Shown here: one piece after another, positions 35,018 through 45,545 of the stretch
Numbering within the stretch: position 1 is the stretch's first letter
Layout of the letters: each line of letters starts with the position of its first letter
DNA from: Omphiscola glabra
Taxonomy: Eukaryota > Mollusca > Gastropoda > Lymnaeidae
DNA: 64,000 bases
Reading direction: 5' to 3'
NCBI GenBank assembly: GCA_964017045.1
Contig: OZ024801.1
Span: 34,087,257 to 34,151,256, forward strand
Notes under the pieces: generated by a model
Databases searched by the model: none
The model's input: the letters and a program-made list of their open reading frames with translations, nothing else
What the model was told of the DNA's origin: nothing
Position numbers and translations under genes: made by a program

Positions 35018-35024
35018 ATAAACA
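35018..35024 (+). promoter_or_regulatory. Forkhead (FOXJ1-type) site beside X-box
   Basis: ATAAACA fits the forkhead core RYAAAYA and lies 5 bp from the X-box. FOXJ1 and RFX factors jointly activate motile-cilium genes. A 7-bp AT-rich motif occurs often by chance, so the support comes from its position only. Confidence 0.4.
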
Positions 35025-35649
35025 AACCACTTTACTAAGTAACCGTTAATTTTACATATATATAACTACATGTAAACATAAAACCTGCGAATTGTTAAGA
35101 AATTCGGATAATAAAAAACAAAACAGAAAAATATGTGCAAAGAATATTTCTCTTAACGAAAAGACATACAATTTATACAGATATTATCTTACTCAACTTT
35201 CTCATTCGATGGGTCGGGGTAAAAAAAATTCTGTCAATGGGGTCTAACTATTTGCCGAAATGCCAAATTAAAATCAAAATGTACAAAACAGCTATCTAAT
35301 GTACGAAGAGCGAGAGCAATCCAAGATAGAATCAAGTTTGCATAGAAAAAAGGAAGCAAATTGTAATTGTAAGTAACAAGTAGTTCAAGTAGGACTATTG
35401 TTAAGTTTTAGAAAAAATAGTAAAAATGCGAATATAATGTACCAGCAAAAAAAAACAACAACAGCACTTTAAGGGGCCCTACGTTCTACATTGACATTAT
35501 TGTCGTTATATTAAATCATAGTTAATAAGTCTACAAATCACTTATCATTGAATTTATCTAAAAAAATATGCACATGTAACATATAATAATTAATATAGTT
35601 TCTATTTAACCATATGTCAATAATAAATATAATGAAAATATAAATATAC

Positions 35650-36832
35650 TAGCGGATATACCCGGCAATTTGCCGGGATATCATTCGGAACAAGGAACTT
35701 CAACAGTCTACAGCCTCATAATTATTCCGATACCGGTGGGCACCCAATCCCGTCGGTATCCCTATTCCGTTAGTATGCCGTTTGCCGGTGGGAACTGATC
35801 CCCCTGGATCCCAATTCCGGTATCATGATTCCCAATCCCGTCGGTATTCCGATCCCGGTGTTATCTCGATACCCGTGGGATAACGATAGCTGTCGGATCC
35901 CGACATAGACATAGAGATATATCTCTATGTCTATGGATCCCGATCCCGGTGAGGTACCGGTCTAAGCCCATTATATAGAATATATAGCTAATATAAGGAG
36001 AAATGGATATTATAAGTTCAGTACCCTTCGGTATTTCAATATGGACAATAAAGTGTATGTGTAATAAGTTTGGTCAAGATCCATCTACTCACGTAGGAGT
36101 ATTTTTTGTTAATTTATTTATAAGCTCATAAAGAAAAAAATATATATTTTGAGCCCCCGGCCCCAAACGGAATATCATAAAAAGTTCATAACCCCCTTAA
36201 GAGTTCCTTTAGGATAAACCCCCTTAAGAGTTCCTTTAGGATAATGATGGATATGTGTGTCAAATTTGGTCAAGATCCATCCATCCATGTAGGAGTATTA
36301 AGCCTATTGACCTATAGAACTTTCTGGAACATTCTAGATTAGATGTATTATCTTCCTCGAACTGTGTAAAAACTGTATTTTCTAATTAATTATTCTTCGA
36401 ATACGAAAAATCATACAACTAAATGAATTTCTATATGTGATATACATTTAAGTTAAAAGAGGGGCCCCGGGGACCCATTCGATAATTGTACCGATTTAGT
36501 TTTGCCTGAGATGGGGCCCTATAATAATCATTCAGGTAAGTTATGACGTTAAAATTTTAAATTTGTCCCATTAAAATCTATTGAATAATGCCATAGATAT
36601 AGCGTTTTAAAGTTATCGAACTTTCTGGAAAATTCTAGATTGGATATTATTAGTTTTACATCAACCGTTATTTCCATATAGACTAAGAAGTGTATTGCAA
36701 CAAAGCTAAGCCTATATCCATCAATTCACATAGAACCTATAGTGTTGTCTAAGCCTATTAATATTTATATAGCTTATATAAGGACAAATGAAATGGGCCC
36801 CGGCCCCAGAGGAATGGATATTATGAGTTCAG
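35650..36832. repeat. Unclassified interspersed repeat rich in CCCGATCCCGGT motifs
   Basis: It begins TACTAGCGGATATACCCGGC, with a hairpin CCCGGCA-ATT-TGCCGGG at its head, and holds many variants of GATCCCGGT/CCCGTCGG to about 35960. Two copies of TTTGGTCAAGATCCATC (about 36070 and 36265) and two of GGATATTATRAGTTCAGTACCC (about 36006 and 36815) show internal repetition. A 32-bp perfect palindrome lies at 35904-35935. No ORF of note. Confidence 0.55.
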
Positions 36833-37000
36833 TACCCTTTTGTATTTGAGGACCCATTACAAGGGTCGCTAAGACCATCTGAAAATGCATATAATCTACA
36901 GTTATAAAGTATTATTTTGTGGTTGGGGGTCGCCCCAACACGAGGAACTGTGTTAAAGCGTCGCGGCATTAGAAAGGTTGAGAGCCACCGAGGTAAGAGA
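36833..37000 (-). mobile_element. Truncated reverse copy of the CTCTCAACC MITE
   Basis: Read on the minus strand it starts GGTGGCTCTCAACCTTT and continues with the same interior as the 37873-38059 MITE (CCGCGACC, GGGGCGACCCC, CCACAAAAT, GATGGTC). The far end is missing or merged with the upstream interspersed repeat. Confidence 0.6.
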
Positions 37001-37397
37001 ACTAACAAGTCAATATTTGAGGATGAAAGAAACGACACAGCGACAGACATATTTTATAGCTGGACATTCTGTGAATAATTCACACGGGCTGAAGTGATCA
37101 TTTTGAGCGGTTTTAGAGGGACTGTAAAACATATAAAGGCAAACTTTGAGATTTATAGCATAGATCGGAGAAGAGGTTTCCAAACAGGTGTCGAAATAAT
37201 AAATATTTATAAATCCCTATTGATGTGAACATATTATTTATGCATCGCTTCAAATCAAGGAGATTCGAAATAAAAATACAAAAATTGCGCGGAAGGGGGG
37301 GGGGAAGGGTTGCCGGGAGGGTTGGGGTAATGGATTAAAGTTTGTCAACAACTGGATTAGAGTGTTGGGTTAGAGGTTTGGGTTAGTGGATTGGGTG

Positions 37398-37650
37398 AGT
37401 TGAGTCCGGTTATTATTATTATTATTAGTGGTCCTATTATAGCACGTTACACGAGCCTAGGGCTGGGCTCACCGCGCTGTACATACAAATATTAGCAAAC
37501 ATAATCATGACATTAAAAAATAGAATACATTTATTCAATGGAGAGAAAAACAGCTGATGAAAACAAAACAAAAACAAATGTATATTCACCTCACCCACAC
37601 CAGAACTCTTACATGTCAAGCCATGGACGGCAGCTAGCAGCATCGTTTAG
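37398..37650 (-). mobile_element. Retroposon 3' end with ATT tail
   Basis: A TTATTATTATTATTAG tract is followed by conserved-looking sequence (GCACGTTACACGAGCCTAGG, CACCGCGCTGTACA). Read on the minus strand this has the layout of a LINE or SINE 3' UTR with a simple tail. There is no coding remnant, so the family is unassigned. Confidence 0.45.
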
Positions 37651-37662
37651 TCAGAGGGTTGG

Positions 37663-37872
37663 GTGGTCAGAGTCGAGTTGGTGGGACCAGTAAGCAGAGT
37701 CGGGTTAGTGGGACCAGTAAGCAGAGTCGGGTTAGTGGGACCAGTAAGCAGAGTCGGGTTAGTGGGATCAGTAAGCAGAGTCGGGTTAGTGGGATCAGTG
37801 AGCAGGGTTGGGTTAGTGGGATCAGTAAGCAGAGTCGGGTTAGTGGGATCAGTGAGCAGAGTTGGGTTAGTG
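37663..37872. repeat. 27-bp G-rich minisatellite, about 8 copies
   Basis: GGGTTAGTGGGACCAGTAAG then CAGAGTC. It resumes at 38060 beyond the inserted MITE. Confidence 0.9.
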
Positions 37873-38059
37873 CAGTGGTTCTCAATCTTCCTGATGCCGC
37901 GACCCTTTCCTCATGTTGTGGCGACCCCAACCACAAAATTATGTTCGTTGATGCTTCATAACTCTAGAGTATATTTGTTTTCCGATGGTCCTAGGTGACC
38001 CCTGTGAAAGGGTCATTCGACCCACAAAGGGGTCGCAACCCACAGGTTGAGAACCGCTG
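37873..38059. mobile_element. hAT-type MITE (187 bp) with 8-bp target duplication
   Basis: The ends are CAGTGGTTCTCAATCTTC and GGTTGAGAACCGCTG, in inverted orientation. GGTTAGTG flanks both sides, though the element sits in an array containing that motif, so the duplication is less decisive. It splits the surrounding G-rich minisatellite in two. Confidence 0.75.
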
Positions 38060-38290
38060 GGTTAGTGGGATCAGTAAGCAGAGTTGGGTTAGTGGATTGG
38101 GTGAGCAGAGTCAGGTTTAGTGCGATAGACGAGCAGAGTTGGGTTAGTAGATTGGGTTAGTTGATTGGGTTAGTAGATTGGGTTAGGGGATTGGGTTAGT
38201 GGATTGGGTTAGGGGATTGGGTTAGTGGATTGGGTTAGGGGATTGGGTTAGTGGATTGGGTTAGGGGATTGGGTTAGTGGATTGGGTTAC
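38060..38290. repeat. Telomere-like 14-bp repeats (GATTGGGTTAGGG)
   Basis: Alternating GATTGGGTTAGTGG and GATTGGGTTAGGGG units embed TTAGGG, the usual animal telomere hexamer. The G-runs could form quadruplexes. The period of 14 and internal variation argue against true telomere repeats. Confidence 0.75.
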
Positions 38291-38460
38291 AGAGCGTTAT
38301 ACACTTCAGTATAAATAGAGTTAATGACAAATTTGAAAAAAAAAAAGAAGTTAACATTGAAACTTTCCTTGGACATTTATGAATTGAATGAATCAATGTT
38401 AAAATATCATGTGAAGAAATACAAATGGCAACTCGTCAACAAATAGTGAAACATTGTTAA

Positions 38461-38650
38461 CAACTATGTGTGCTAAAAAGTTGAACCAATGAAAGGACAA
38501 CTCTCTCCTATCTACTCAGTTACTCAAAGTAGACTTGCAAAATTATGGATAAACTATGTGTGCTAAAAAGTTGAACCAATGGAAGGAGAACTCATTCCTA
38601 TAAATACTCAATTACTGAAAGTAGACTCTCAGAGTTATGGTTCATGGCAA
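38461..38650. repeat. About 90-bp direct duplication
   Basis: Two copies beginning ACTATGTGTGCTAAAAAGTT and including ACTCAAAGTAGACT-like ends. Confidence 0.8.
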
Positions 38651-38751
38651 CTTATGTTTTAAAAAAATCACCTACAGATAAAATAACTCATGAAAAGTTC
38701 TGGTAAAGTTCATTTAATAGTTGCTTCCCTTTATATACGCTTGAATGAAAT

Positions 38752-39055
38752 CAGTCAACACAGCCGGATGGCCAAATTATTTATTCATTACGTTATGTTA
38801 AGACGTCTAGGCCAACAGTTCAGTCAACACAGCTGATGGCCAAAGTATTTATTCATTAAGTCATGTTAAGACGTCTAGGCCAACATTTCAGTCAACACAG
38901 CTGGATGGCCAAAGTATTTATTCATTAAGTCATGTTAAGACGTCTCGGGAACTAGGCCAACAGTTCAGTCAACACAGCTGATGGCCAAAGTATTTATTCA
39001 TTAAGTCATGTTAATGTTAAGACGTCTCGGTAGGCCAACAGTTGAGACTGAGCAG
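38752..39055. repeat. About 68-bp repeat, 4 copies
   Basis: CAGTCAACACAGCTGATGGC then AAAGTATTTATTCATTAAG and GACGTCT in each copy. Confidence 0.85.
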
Positions 39056-39269
39056 TGTCAAGCATTGATTCGCGTGAACACGTTGTCTTTGGTGTGACAT
39101 TTGAAACACACTGTGCACCAGTACACAAAACACTTGACACTTTAGTTCTTTGAACTTATTACTTATAACTTTTATTCCACTACGCTTCAAACTAACACGT
39201 TCTCAAATTAGTAATGTGGGTTCAGATAACAAGCTAAGCAAAAGTACAACAAATACTAACACACATAAC

Positions 39270-40130
39270 CAAAGAACCACATATACTAATAGAATCTCTG
39301 GCAACACTTCTACTACAAACTACCGTATCACTGATATAAGAACCACATATACTAACTGGATCTCCGACAACACTACTAACACAAACTATCGTATCACTGA
39401 TATAAGAACTACATATACTAACGGGATCTCCGACAACACTTCTAACACAAACTACCGTATCACTGATATAAGAACCACATATACTAACGGGATCTCTGGC
39501 AACACTACTAACACAAACTTTCGTCTCACTGATATAAGAACCACATATACTAACTGGATCTCCGACAACACTACTAACACAAACTATCGTATCACTGATA
39601 TAAGAACTACATATACTAACGGGATCTCCGACAACACTTCTAACACAAACTACCGTATCACTGATATAAGAACCACATATACTAACTGGATCTCCGACAA
39701 CACTACTAACACAAACTATCGTATCACTGATATAAGAACCACATATACTAACGGGATCTCTGGCAACACTACTAACACAAACTATCGTATCACTGATATA
39801 AGAACCACATATACTAATGGGATCTCTGGAAACACTACTAACATAAACTATCGTATCACTGATATAAGAACCACATATACTAAAGGGATCTCTGGCAACA
39901 CTTCTAACACAAACTATCGTATCACTGATATAAGAACTACATATACTAACTGGATCTCCGACAACACTACTAACACAAACTATCGTATCATTGATATAAG
40001 AACCACATATACTAACGGGATCTCTGTCAACACTACTAACACAAACTATCGTATCACTGATACAAGAACCACATATACTAACGGGATCTCTGACAACACT
40101 TCTAACACAAACTACCATAACACTGATATG
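39270..40130. repeat. 66-bp minisatellite open on both strands, 13 copies
   Basis: The units (CACTGATATAAGAACCACAT then ACTAACGGGATCTC) encode 22-residue repeats in a 361-codon forward ORF (39150-40235) and a 294-codon reverse ORF. No signal peptide or known domain appears. The forward ORF runs into the mariner MITE, so it is probably not a gene. Confidence 0.9.
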
Positions 40131-40187
40131 TTCACCGTCCGACTCACTAGCTCTTCAGTTGCTCTACATCCCGACTGCAAACTACTA

Positions 40188-40880
40188 TACAGTGGTAGCT
40201 CAACATACGAGTGCCATGACATACGAGATTTTTGAGATACAAGCCGTCGAGCGAGCGATGTTTTGCTTTGCGAAAGTAACCAAAAGTTGTAAAGTAGCAT
40301 TTAAGTTCAATTACGTTCAGTGAAGTTTAGTTAAGTTCCAATAAGTTTAGGGTTAAAGTACAGCATTAAGAAAGTAACCAAAAGTTGTACAGTAGCATTT
40401 AAGTTCAATTACGTTCAGTGAAGTTTAGTTAAGTTCCAATAAGTTTAGGGTTAAAGTACAGCATTAAGAAAGTAACGAGTACGTGAATTAAAGTGACCGA
40501 AAGGGTTTAGAATTAATAGTGTAGCGAGTAAGTGAACGAAGGGAAGCTCCTCCGCCTATCTCCTCCACCCTACACCTCCTCCAGCATCTTCCGTAAGCTC
40601 AAGTTGGCTGATTTCCAAGGTAAATACACTTTATAAAACCACGTTATTTCTTTACAATCTCTTTTATTATGGTTTTTATACAATACTTGTCATCTATAAA
40701 TACATTTTTCTTATTCAAAAACACGTAACAAAAACAACTGGGGTGGCATTTTGGGGCCTGGAACGGATTAATGGCATTTCTATTAATTTAAATGGGGAAA
40801 ATTGCTTTGAGATACGAGCAAATTGATATACGAGCAAGGATACGGTACGAATTAAATTCGTATCTCAAGGTACCACTGTA
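40188..40880. mobile_element. Tc1/mariner-type MITE (about 690 bp)
   Basis: The left end TACAGTGGTAGCTCAACATA and right end TATCTCAAGGTACCACTGTA are inverted repeats bounded by TA. Subterminal ATACGAG-type motifs recur at both ends. The interior holds a 98-bp direct duplication (about 40272-40467) and no transposase. Confidence 0.65.
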
Positions 40881-40889
40881 TATATAAAA

Positions 40890-41278
40890 TTCTCTTAACT
40901 ATCCCCTTTGCTCTACTGCCCACCTGCACACTACTACCTGCTTAACTATCCCCCTTGCTCTACTGCCTACCTGCACACTACTACCTGCTTAACTATCCCC
41001 TTTGCTCTACTGCCCACCTGCACACTACTACCTGCTTAAGTATCACCTTTGCTCTACTGCCCACCTGCACACTACTACCTGCTTAAGTATCCCCTTTGCT
41101 CTACTGCCTACTTGCACTCTACTACCTGCTTAAGTATCACCTTTGCTCTACTGCCCACCTGTACACTACTAGCTGCTTAAGTATCCCCCTTGCTCTACTG
41201 CCCACCTGCACACTACTACCTGCTTAAGTATCCCCTTTGCTCTACTGCCTACTTGCACTCTACTACCCCTTTAAGTAT
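40890..41278. repeat. 47-bp minisatellite, about 8 copies
   Basis: CTGCTTAACTATCCCCTTTG then CTCTACTGCCCACCTGCACA. Confidence 0.9.
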
Positions 41279-41348
41279 CACATCTCTTTATAGTATTGTT
41301 ACGATTGTAGTACAATCCACGGCCAGGCGCACTCTCTATTCTCATTAA

Positions 41349-42010
41349 TAGCATAGGTCATGATTGGGTGAGGCAGGTTATGAGTGGGTGAGGCAGGTTA
41401 TGATTGGGTGAGGCAGGTTATGATTGGGTGAGGCATGTCATGATTGGGTGAGGCAGGTTATGATTGGGTGAGGCAGGTTATGATTGGGTGAGGCAGGTTA
41501 TGATTGGGTGAGGCAGGTTATGATTGGGTGAGGCAGGTCATGATTGGGTGAGGCAGGTTATGATTGGGTGAGGCAGGTCATGATTGGGGGAGGCAGGTCA
41601 TGATTGGGTGAGGCAGGTTATGATTGGGTGAGGCAGGTCATGATTGGGTGAGGCAGGTCATGATTGGGTCAGACAGGTCATGATTGGGTGAGGCATGTTA
41701 TGATTGGGTGAGGCATGTCATGATTGGGTGAGGCAGGTCATGATTGGGTGAGGCATGTCATGATTGGGTGAGGTTGTTTAGGATTTGGTGAGGTTGTTTA
41801 GGATTTGGTGAGTTTTTTTTGCTTGGACGATGTAAATTGCTTTTGGGTGAGGCATGTTATGATTGGGTGAGGCATGTCATGATTGGGTGAGGCAGGTCAT
41901 GATTGGGTGAGGCATGTCATGATTGGGTGAGGTTGTTTAGGATTTGGTGAGGTTGTTTAGGATTTGGTGAGTTTTTTTTGCTTGGACGATGTAACTTGCT
42001 TTTGGGTGAG
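41349..42010. repeat. 20-bp minisatellite (GAGGCAGGTTATGATTGGGT) with a longer duplication
   Basis: About 22 copies, then an approximately 170-bp block including GCTTGGACGATGTAA that occurs twice (about 41770 and 41940). Confidence 0.9.
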
Positions 42011-42159
42011 GTTGGTTATGAATGGTTGAGGTTGGTTCGGATTGGATGAGGTTGATTAGGATAGGTTGAAGTTGGTTGTTATTAAATGTGGCACGTTTGG
42101 GTGAGATGAGATTTAGGGAGGTTTGTTAAGGCTGGGTGAAATTGTTTAGGTTGTGTGAG

Positions 42160-42510
42160 ATTGATAGGTTTTGGTTAGGTTGTGTGAGATTGATAGGTTT
42201 TGGTTAGGTTGGGTGAGATTGATAGGTTTTGGTTAGGTTGTGTGAGATTGATAGGTTTTGGTTAGGTTGTGTGAGATTGATAGGTTTTGGTTAGGTTGTG
42301 TGAGATTGATAGGTTTTGGTTAGGTTGTGTGAGATTGATAGGTTTTGGTTAGGTTGTGTGAGATTGATAGGTTTTGGTTAGGTTGTCTGAGATTGATAGG
42401 TTTTGGTTAGGTTGTCTGAGATTGATAGGTTTTGGTTAGGTTGTCTGAGATTGATAGGTTTTGGTTAGGTTGTCTGAGATTGATAGGTTTTGGTTAGGTT
42501 GTCTGAGGAT
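42160..42510. repeat. 29-bp minisatellite, about 12 copies
   Basis: GGTTAGGTTGTGTGAGATTG then ATAGGTTTT. The later copies switch from GTGTGAG to GTCTGAG as a block, a record of local expansion. Degenerate GGTTAG/TTAGGTAAG copies continue to about 42750. Confidence 0.9.
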
Positions 42511-42799
42511 CGAAATGGTTGGTTAAGGGATTGGTTAGTATTGGATAACACTTGATAAAATTGGTAACTATTTTGTGAGGTTGGTGATGGTTGGGCAAAA
42601 TTGATTAAGGTTGGGTAAGGTTCATTGGTATTAGGTAAGTTGGTTAGTGTTTGTTATTTTAGGTAAGATTCATTATTATTAGGTAAGTTGGTTAGTGTTT
42701 GTTAGTTTAGGTAAGATTCATTAGTATTAGGTAAGTTGTTTAGTGTTTGTTGTCTTTCAGTTTAATTTTTTCGTGGTGGGGAGGCAGATGAGTCTGTGT

Positions 42800-43145
42800 A
42801 GTAGAGTACAGCTTTTTAGCACCTGCCAGTCTGTGAGGTAGGGTACATATTTTTAGCATTGTGCCAGTCTGTGTATTAGAGTACAGCTTTTTAGCATTGT
42901 GCCAGTCTGTGTGGTAGGGTACAGCTTTTTAGCATTGTGCCAATCTGTGTGGTAGAGAACAGCTTTTTAGTATTGTGCCAGTCTGTGTGGTAGATTACAG
43001 CTTTTTAGTATTGTGCCAGTCTGTGTGGTAGAGTACAGCTTTTTAGTATTGTGCCAGTCTGTGTGGTAGAGTACAGCTTTTTAGCATTGTGCCAGTCTGT
43101 GTGGTAGAGTACAGCTTTTTAACATTGTGCCAGTCTGTTTCAGAC
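42800..43145. repeat. 39-bp minisatellite, about 8 copies
   Basis: TGTGCCAGTCTGTGTGGTAG then AGTACAGCTTTTTAG. Confidence 0.9.
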
Positions 43146-43246
43146 CAACTTTCTATTTGACTAAATTATCATCTCACCATGATAATTATATCAGCGTTTG
43201 GTTGTCTGTCTGTTTGATATTTTGATGAGGTTGATAATCTTTGTAC

Positions 43247-43525
43247 GCAACTGGTGACAGTAGTGTTAGAAAGTGAAAGAAGAGTTGCACACCACTTAAT
43301 GTGCGCACGGTGAAAGTAGTGTTAGAAAGTGAAAGAAAAGTTGCACACCACTTAATGTGCGCACGGTGACAGTAGTGTTAGAAAGTGAAAGAAAAGTTGC
43401 AAACCACTTAATGTGCGCACGGTGACAGTAGTGTTAGAAAGTGAAAGAAAAGTTGCACACCACTTAATGTGCGCACGGTGACAGTAGTGTTAGAAAGTGA
43501 AAGAAAAGTTGCACACCATTTAATT
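43247..43525. repeat. 56-bp minisatellite, 5 copies
   Basis: GTGACAGTAGTGTTAGAAAG then AAAGTTGCACACCACTTAAT and GTGCGCAC. Nothing recognised from here to about 44160. Confidence 0.9.
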
Positions 43526-44324
43526 TTCGCATTTTCTTACCACGCGGCACAATTATGAATGCAATACTTTTAAAGAAAAAAAAATATTTCCTGTTTGTTT
43601 AAATTATTTTAATCTATTAATAGAGTCACCATTCAATTAAACAGAGAAGAAGATTTGTAAACTACACATTGATGCGTGAAATAAGAACGTGTTCGCATGA
43701 CGTCATTAAATTTAAATTAGAAAATAAAGAAACATTTTGCATTTAATGGAGCTTACGTGCTTCTAACTGGCAACAATTTACAATTGTAGAATACTGGATT
43801 GAACATTACATAATTGTATGGCATCTTTCCGTCTACGAGAGACGATAGATTTATCTTTTCTGATTGCAGCTCTTGGTGTGGCAAGTGAGACCGATCCTCA
43901 TTAAATAATTAACAATACGAAATATGTTCATAACGTTGACTAATTCTGAAACAATCAGAGTGTTCAAATACTTTTTAATTGTTACATTGCTGTTGTAATT
44001 ATTAATATGACCATTTTGTATAGCTCCCCTAACCATTATTGAAGAGATGCTGAACAGAACATGTGTATAATTAACTTGTGGCTCAACGTTTTGTGTTAGC
44101 TAAACTTGTTTTTTGGTAGTGTTTTCATTGGTTCCAGTTAGCAAGTGGAGCCGATAATACTCGAGCAGTCCCGAATAAATGCTTCTATGACGCCATCAGT
44201 CAACAGGCGGCGCCTGTTACAAGAAAACGCTGCCTTCTCGGACGTCCGCGCTGAGACTTATAAGGGAGCAGAGAAGCGTGCCCCGTTGACCCGGTGCGTC
44301 ACAAAAAATCTGTGTGTGTGAATA

Positions 44325-45011
44325 ATGCAAATTAATATTGAACGACGACCGGGATCTTCCCGTAGGCACAGATGCCTAACGCGGTTAAGAGCACGGCTAA
44401 ATAATCTGATGAGCCGATGCATTCCCTGCAGGAAGCGAAAGCGCAGGGACCAGTCGCCCTCCCAGGATCCCCAGATCGCCCGCGTAACCGAGCCGCCCTC
44501 TGAGCACCATCAGGATCCCCCCATTGCAAGTCCACCTCGAGATGTTAGGATGAGGGGGCCAAAGATAATAGATCCTGAACAAAAACGTGCTCCTTCCGGA
44601 AATGAAATGGCCGACTGGCAGCCCACTCGCAGAGGTCGAAAGAAGTAGCTCTGCATACCAGATTATGATGCACCAGTCGGGCCGCAAAACCCCATCACCG
44701 TGGATCCGAACACATCTCAAGTATCTCAAAGACTCGACAAATCAAGTCTCGTGGATGTGAAGAAAACTGAATCTACCGCGGAGGATAATTCAAGTACCGG
44801 GGAACAGGCTTCCCCGGAAACATTCGATGAGAGGCGCTTGCCTAACGCACAGGAAGCGCCTCCCCCGATCACGACCGTGGCGCTACAATGGCGGCCACCG
44901 GCCATCCCCACGCAAAAACCATCCCTGGAGCAAGTGTTCGGGATGCTTGCGTTAAGCTTGATGACCCTAATATTAGAGGCCATCTTCCAGCGGCATATGA
45001 CAAGCTGCTAA
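44325..45011 (+). CDS. Hydrophilic ORF with one in-frame TAG, unrecognised
   Basis: One reading frame runs from ATG 44325 to TAA 45009-45011, interrupted only by TAG at 44646-44648. The first 107 residues start with an Arg/Lys/Cys-rich segment (SSRRHRCLTRLRARL, CRKRKRR) and continue Pro/Glu/Gln-rich. After the TAG come about 120 residues, acidic and Ser/Thr-rich, then Pro-rich, ending in a hydrophobic-looking helix (MLALSLMTLILEAIF). GC content is well above the surroundings. It could be a mobile-element ORF1/gag-like protein, a broken gene, or a pair of ORFs joined by stop readthrough. No zinc knuckle, protease or reverse transcriptase motif is visible. I cannot assign a function. Confidence 0.35.
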
Positions 45012-45272
45012 GAATGAAGTCAACTTTCTCAAGAAACCCCGCGAGATGGACGCATAAATAAATTACCAAGACAATCAAGCCCACATCCCGTGATCATGTC
45101 CAACTAACAATGAAAACCCGGCGACGTCTCTAAACCACTAGACCGCGACCGGGACTACCAAAGGAAGGAAGAAGGAGGCCAGGACGCAGGCTCAGTGTCG
45201 CACCAGGGAGGGTGCACAAATCTAATAAAAGCTATAAAACTCAAATTGTATAGCTAAATCTATTTATTTCAA

Positions 45273-45294
45273 GGCCCTTTTTAGGGCCACCAAA
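45273..45294 (+). promoter_or_regulatory. Orphan histone-type 3' stem-loop
   Basis: A 6-bp stem GGCCCT/AGGGCC with a four-T loop is followed by ACCAAA. This fits the metazoan histone mRNA stem-loop consensus GGYYCUUHUHARRRCC plus ACCA at every position. A CAAGAAAGA motif, the sequence of the sea-urchin histone downstream element, lies at 45328-45336. That is about 34 nt after the ACCAAA, further than usual. No histone coding sequence precedes it. Such elements normally form the non-polyadenylated end of replication-dependent histone mRNAs through SLBP and U7 snRNP. Confidence 0.5.
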
Positions 45295-45327
45295 ATTTTA
45301 CCCATGCTTAAAGGTGGTTCTTGGGTT

Positions 45328-45545
45328 CAAGAAAGAAAGAAAGATAGAAAGAAAGATAGAAAGAAAGAAAGAAAGGAAGGAAAGAAAGAAAGGAAGGAAA
45401 GAAAGAAAGAAAGAAAGAAAGAAGGAAGGAAGGAAAGAAAGGAAGGAAGAAAAGAAAGGAAGAAAGGTAAGAAAGGAAGGAAAGAAAGAAAGAAAGAAAG
45501 GAAATAAGGAAATAAGGAAGGAAGGAAGGAAGTAATAGGAAGGCA
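45328..45545. repeat. GAAA/GGAA purine microsatellite
   Basis: Begins exactly at the CAAGAAAGA motif downstream of the histone-type stem-loop. It produces low-complexity Lys/Glu/Arg ORFs on the plus strand and Phe/Ser/Leu ORFs on the minus strand; none is credible. Confidence 0.9.

Larger units (their letters stand above)
34378..35649. other. DNAAF6 upstream region, no further gene seen
   Basis: AT-rich and unique-looking. It should contain the DNAAF6 5' UTR exon and promoter. One candidate minus-strand donor (CACAG|GTTTGC) lies at 34910/34909. Apart from the X-box and forkhead site I see nothing else. Confidence 0.5.

Noticed and set aside
44403..44450. Hammerhead-ribozyme-like CTGATGAG followed by CGAAA
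   Set aside because: The intervening sequence cannot form the required stem II and flanking stems I/III are not evident, so the core match is probably chance.
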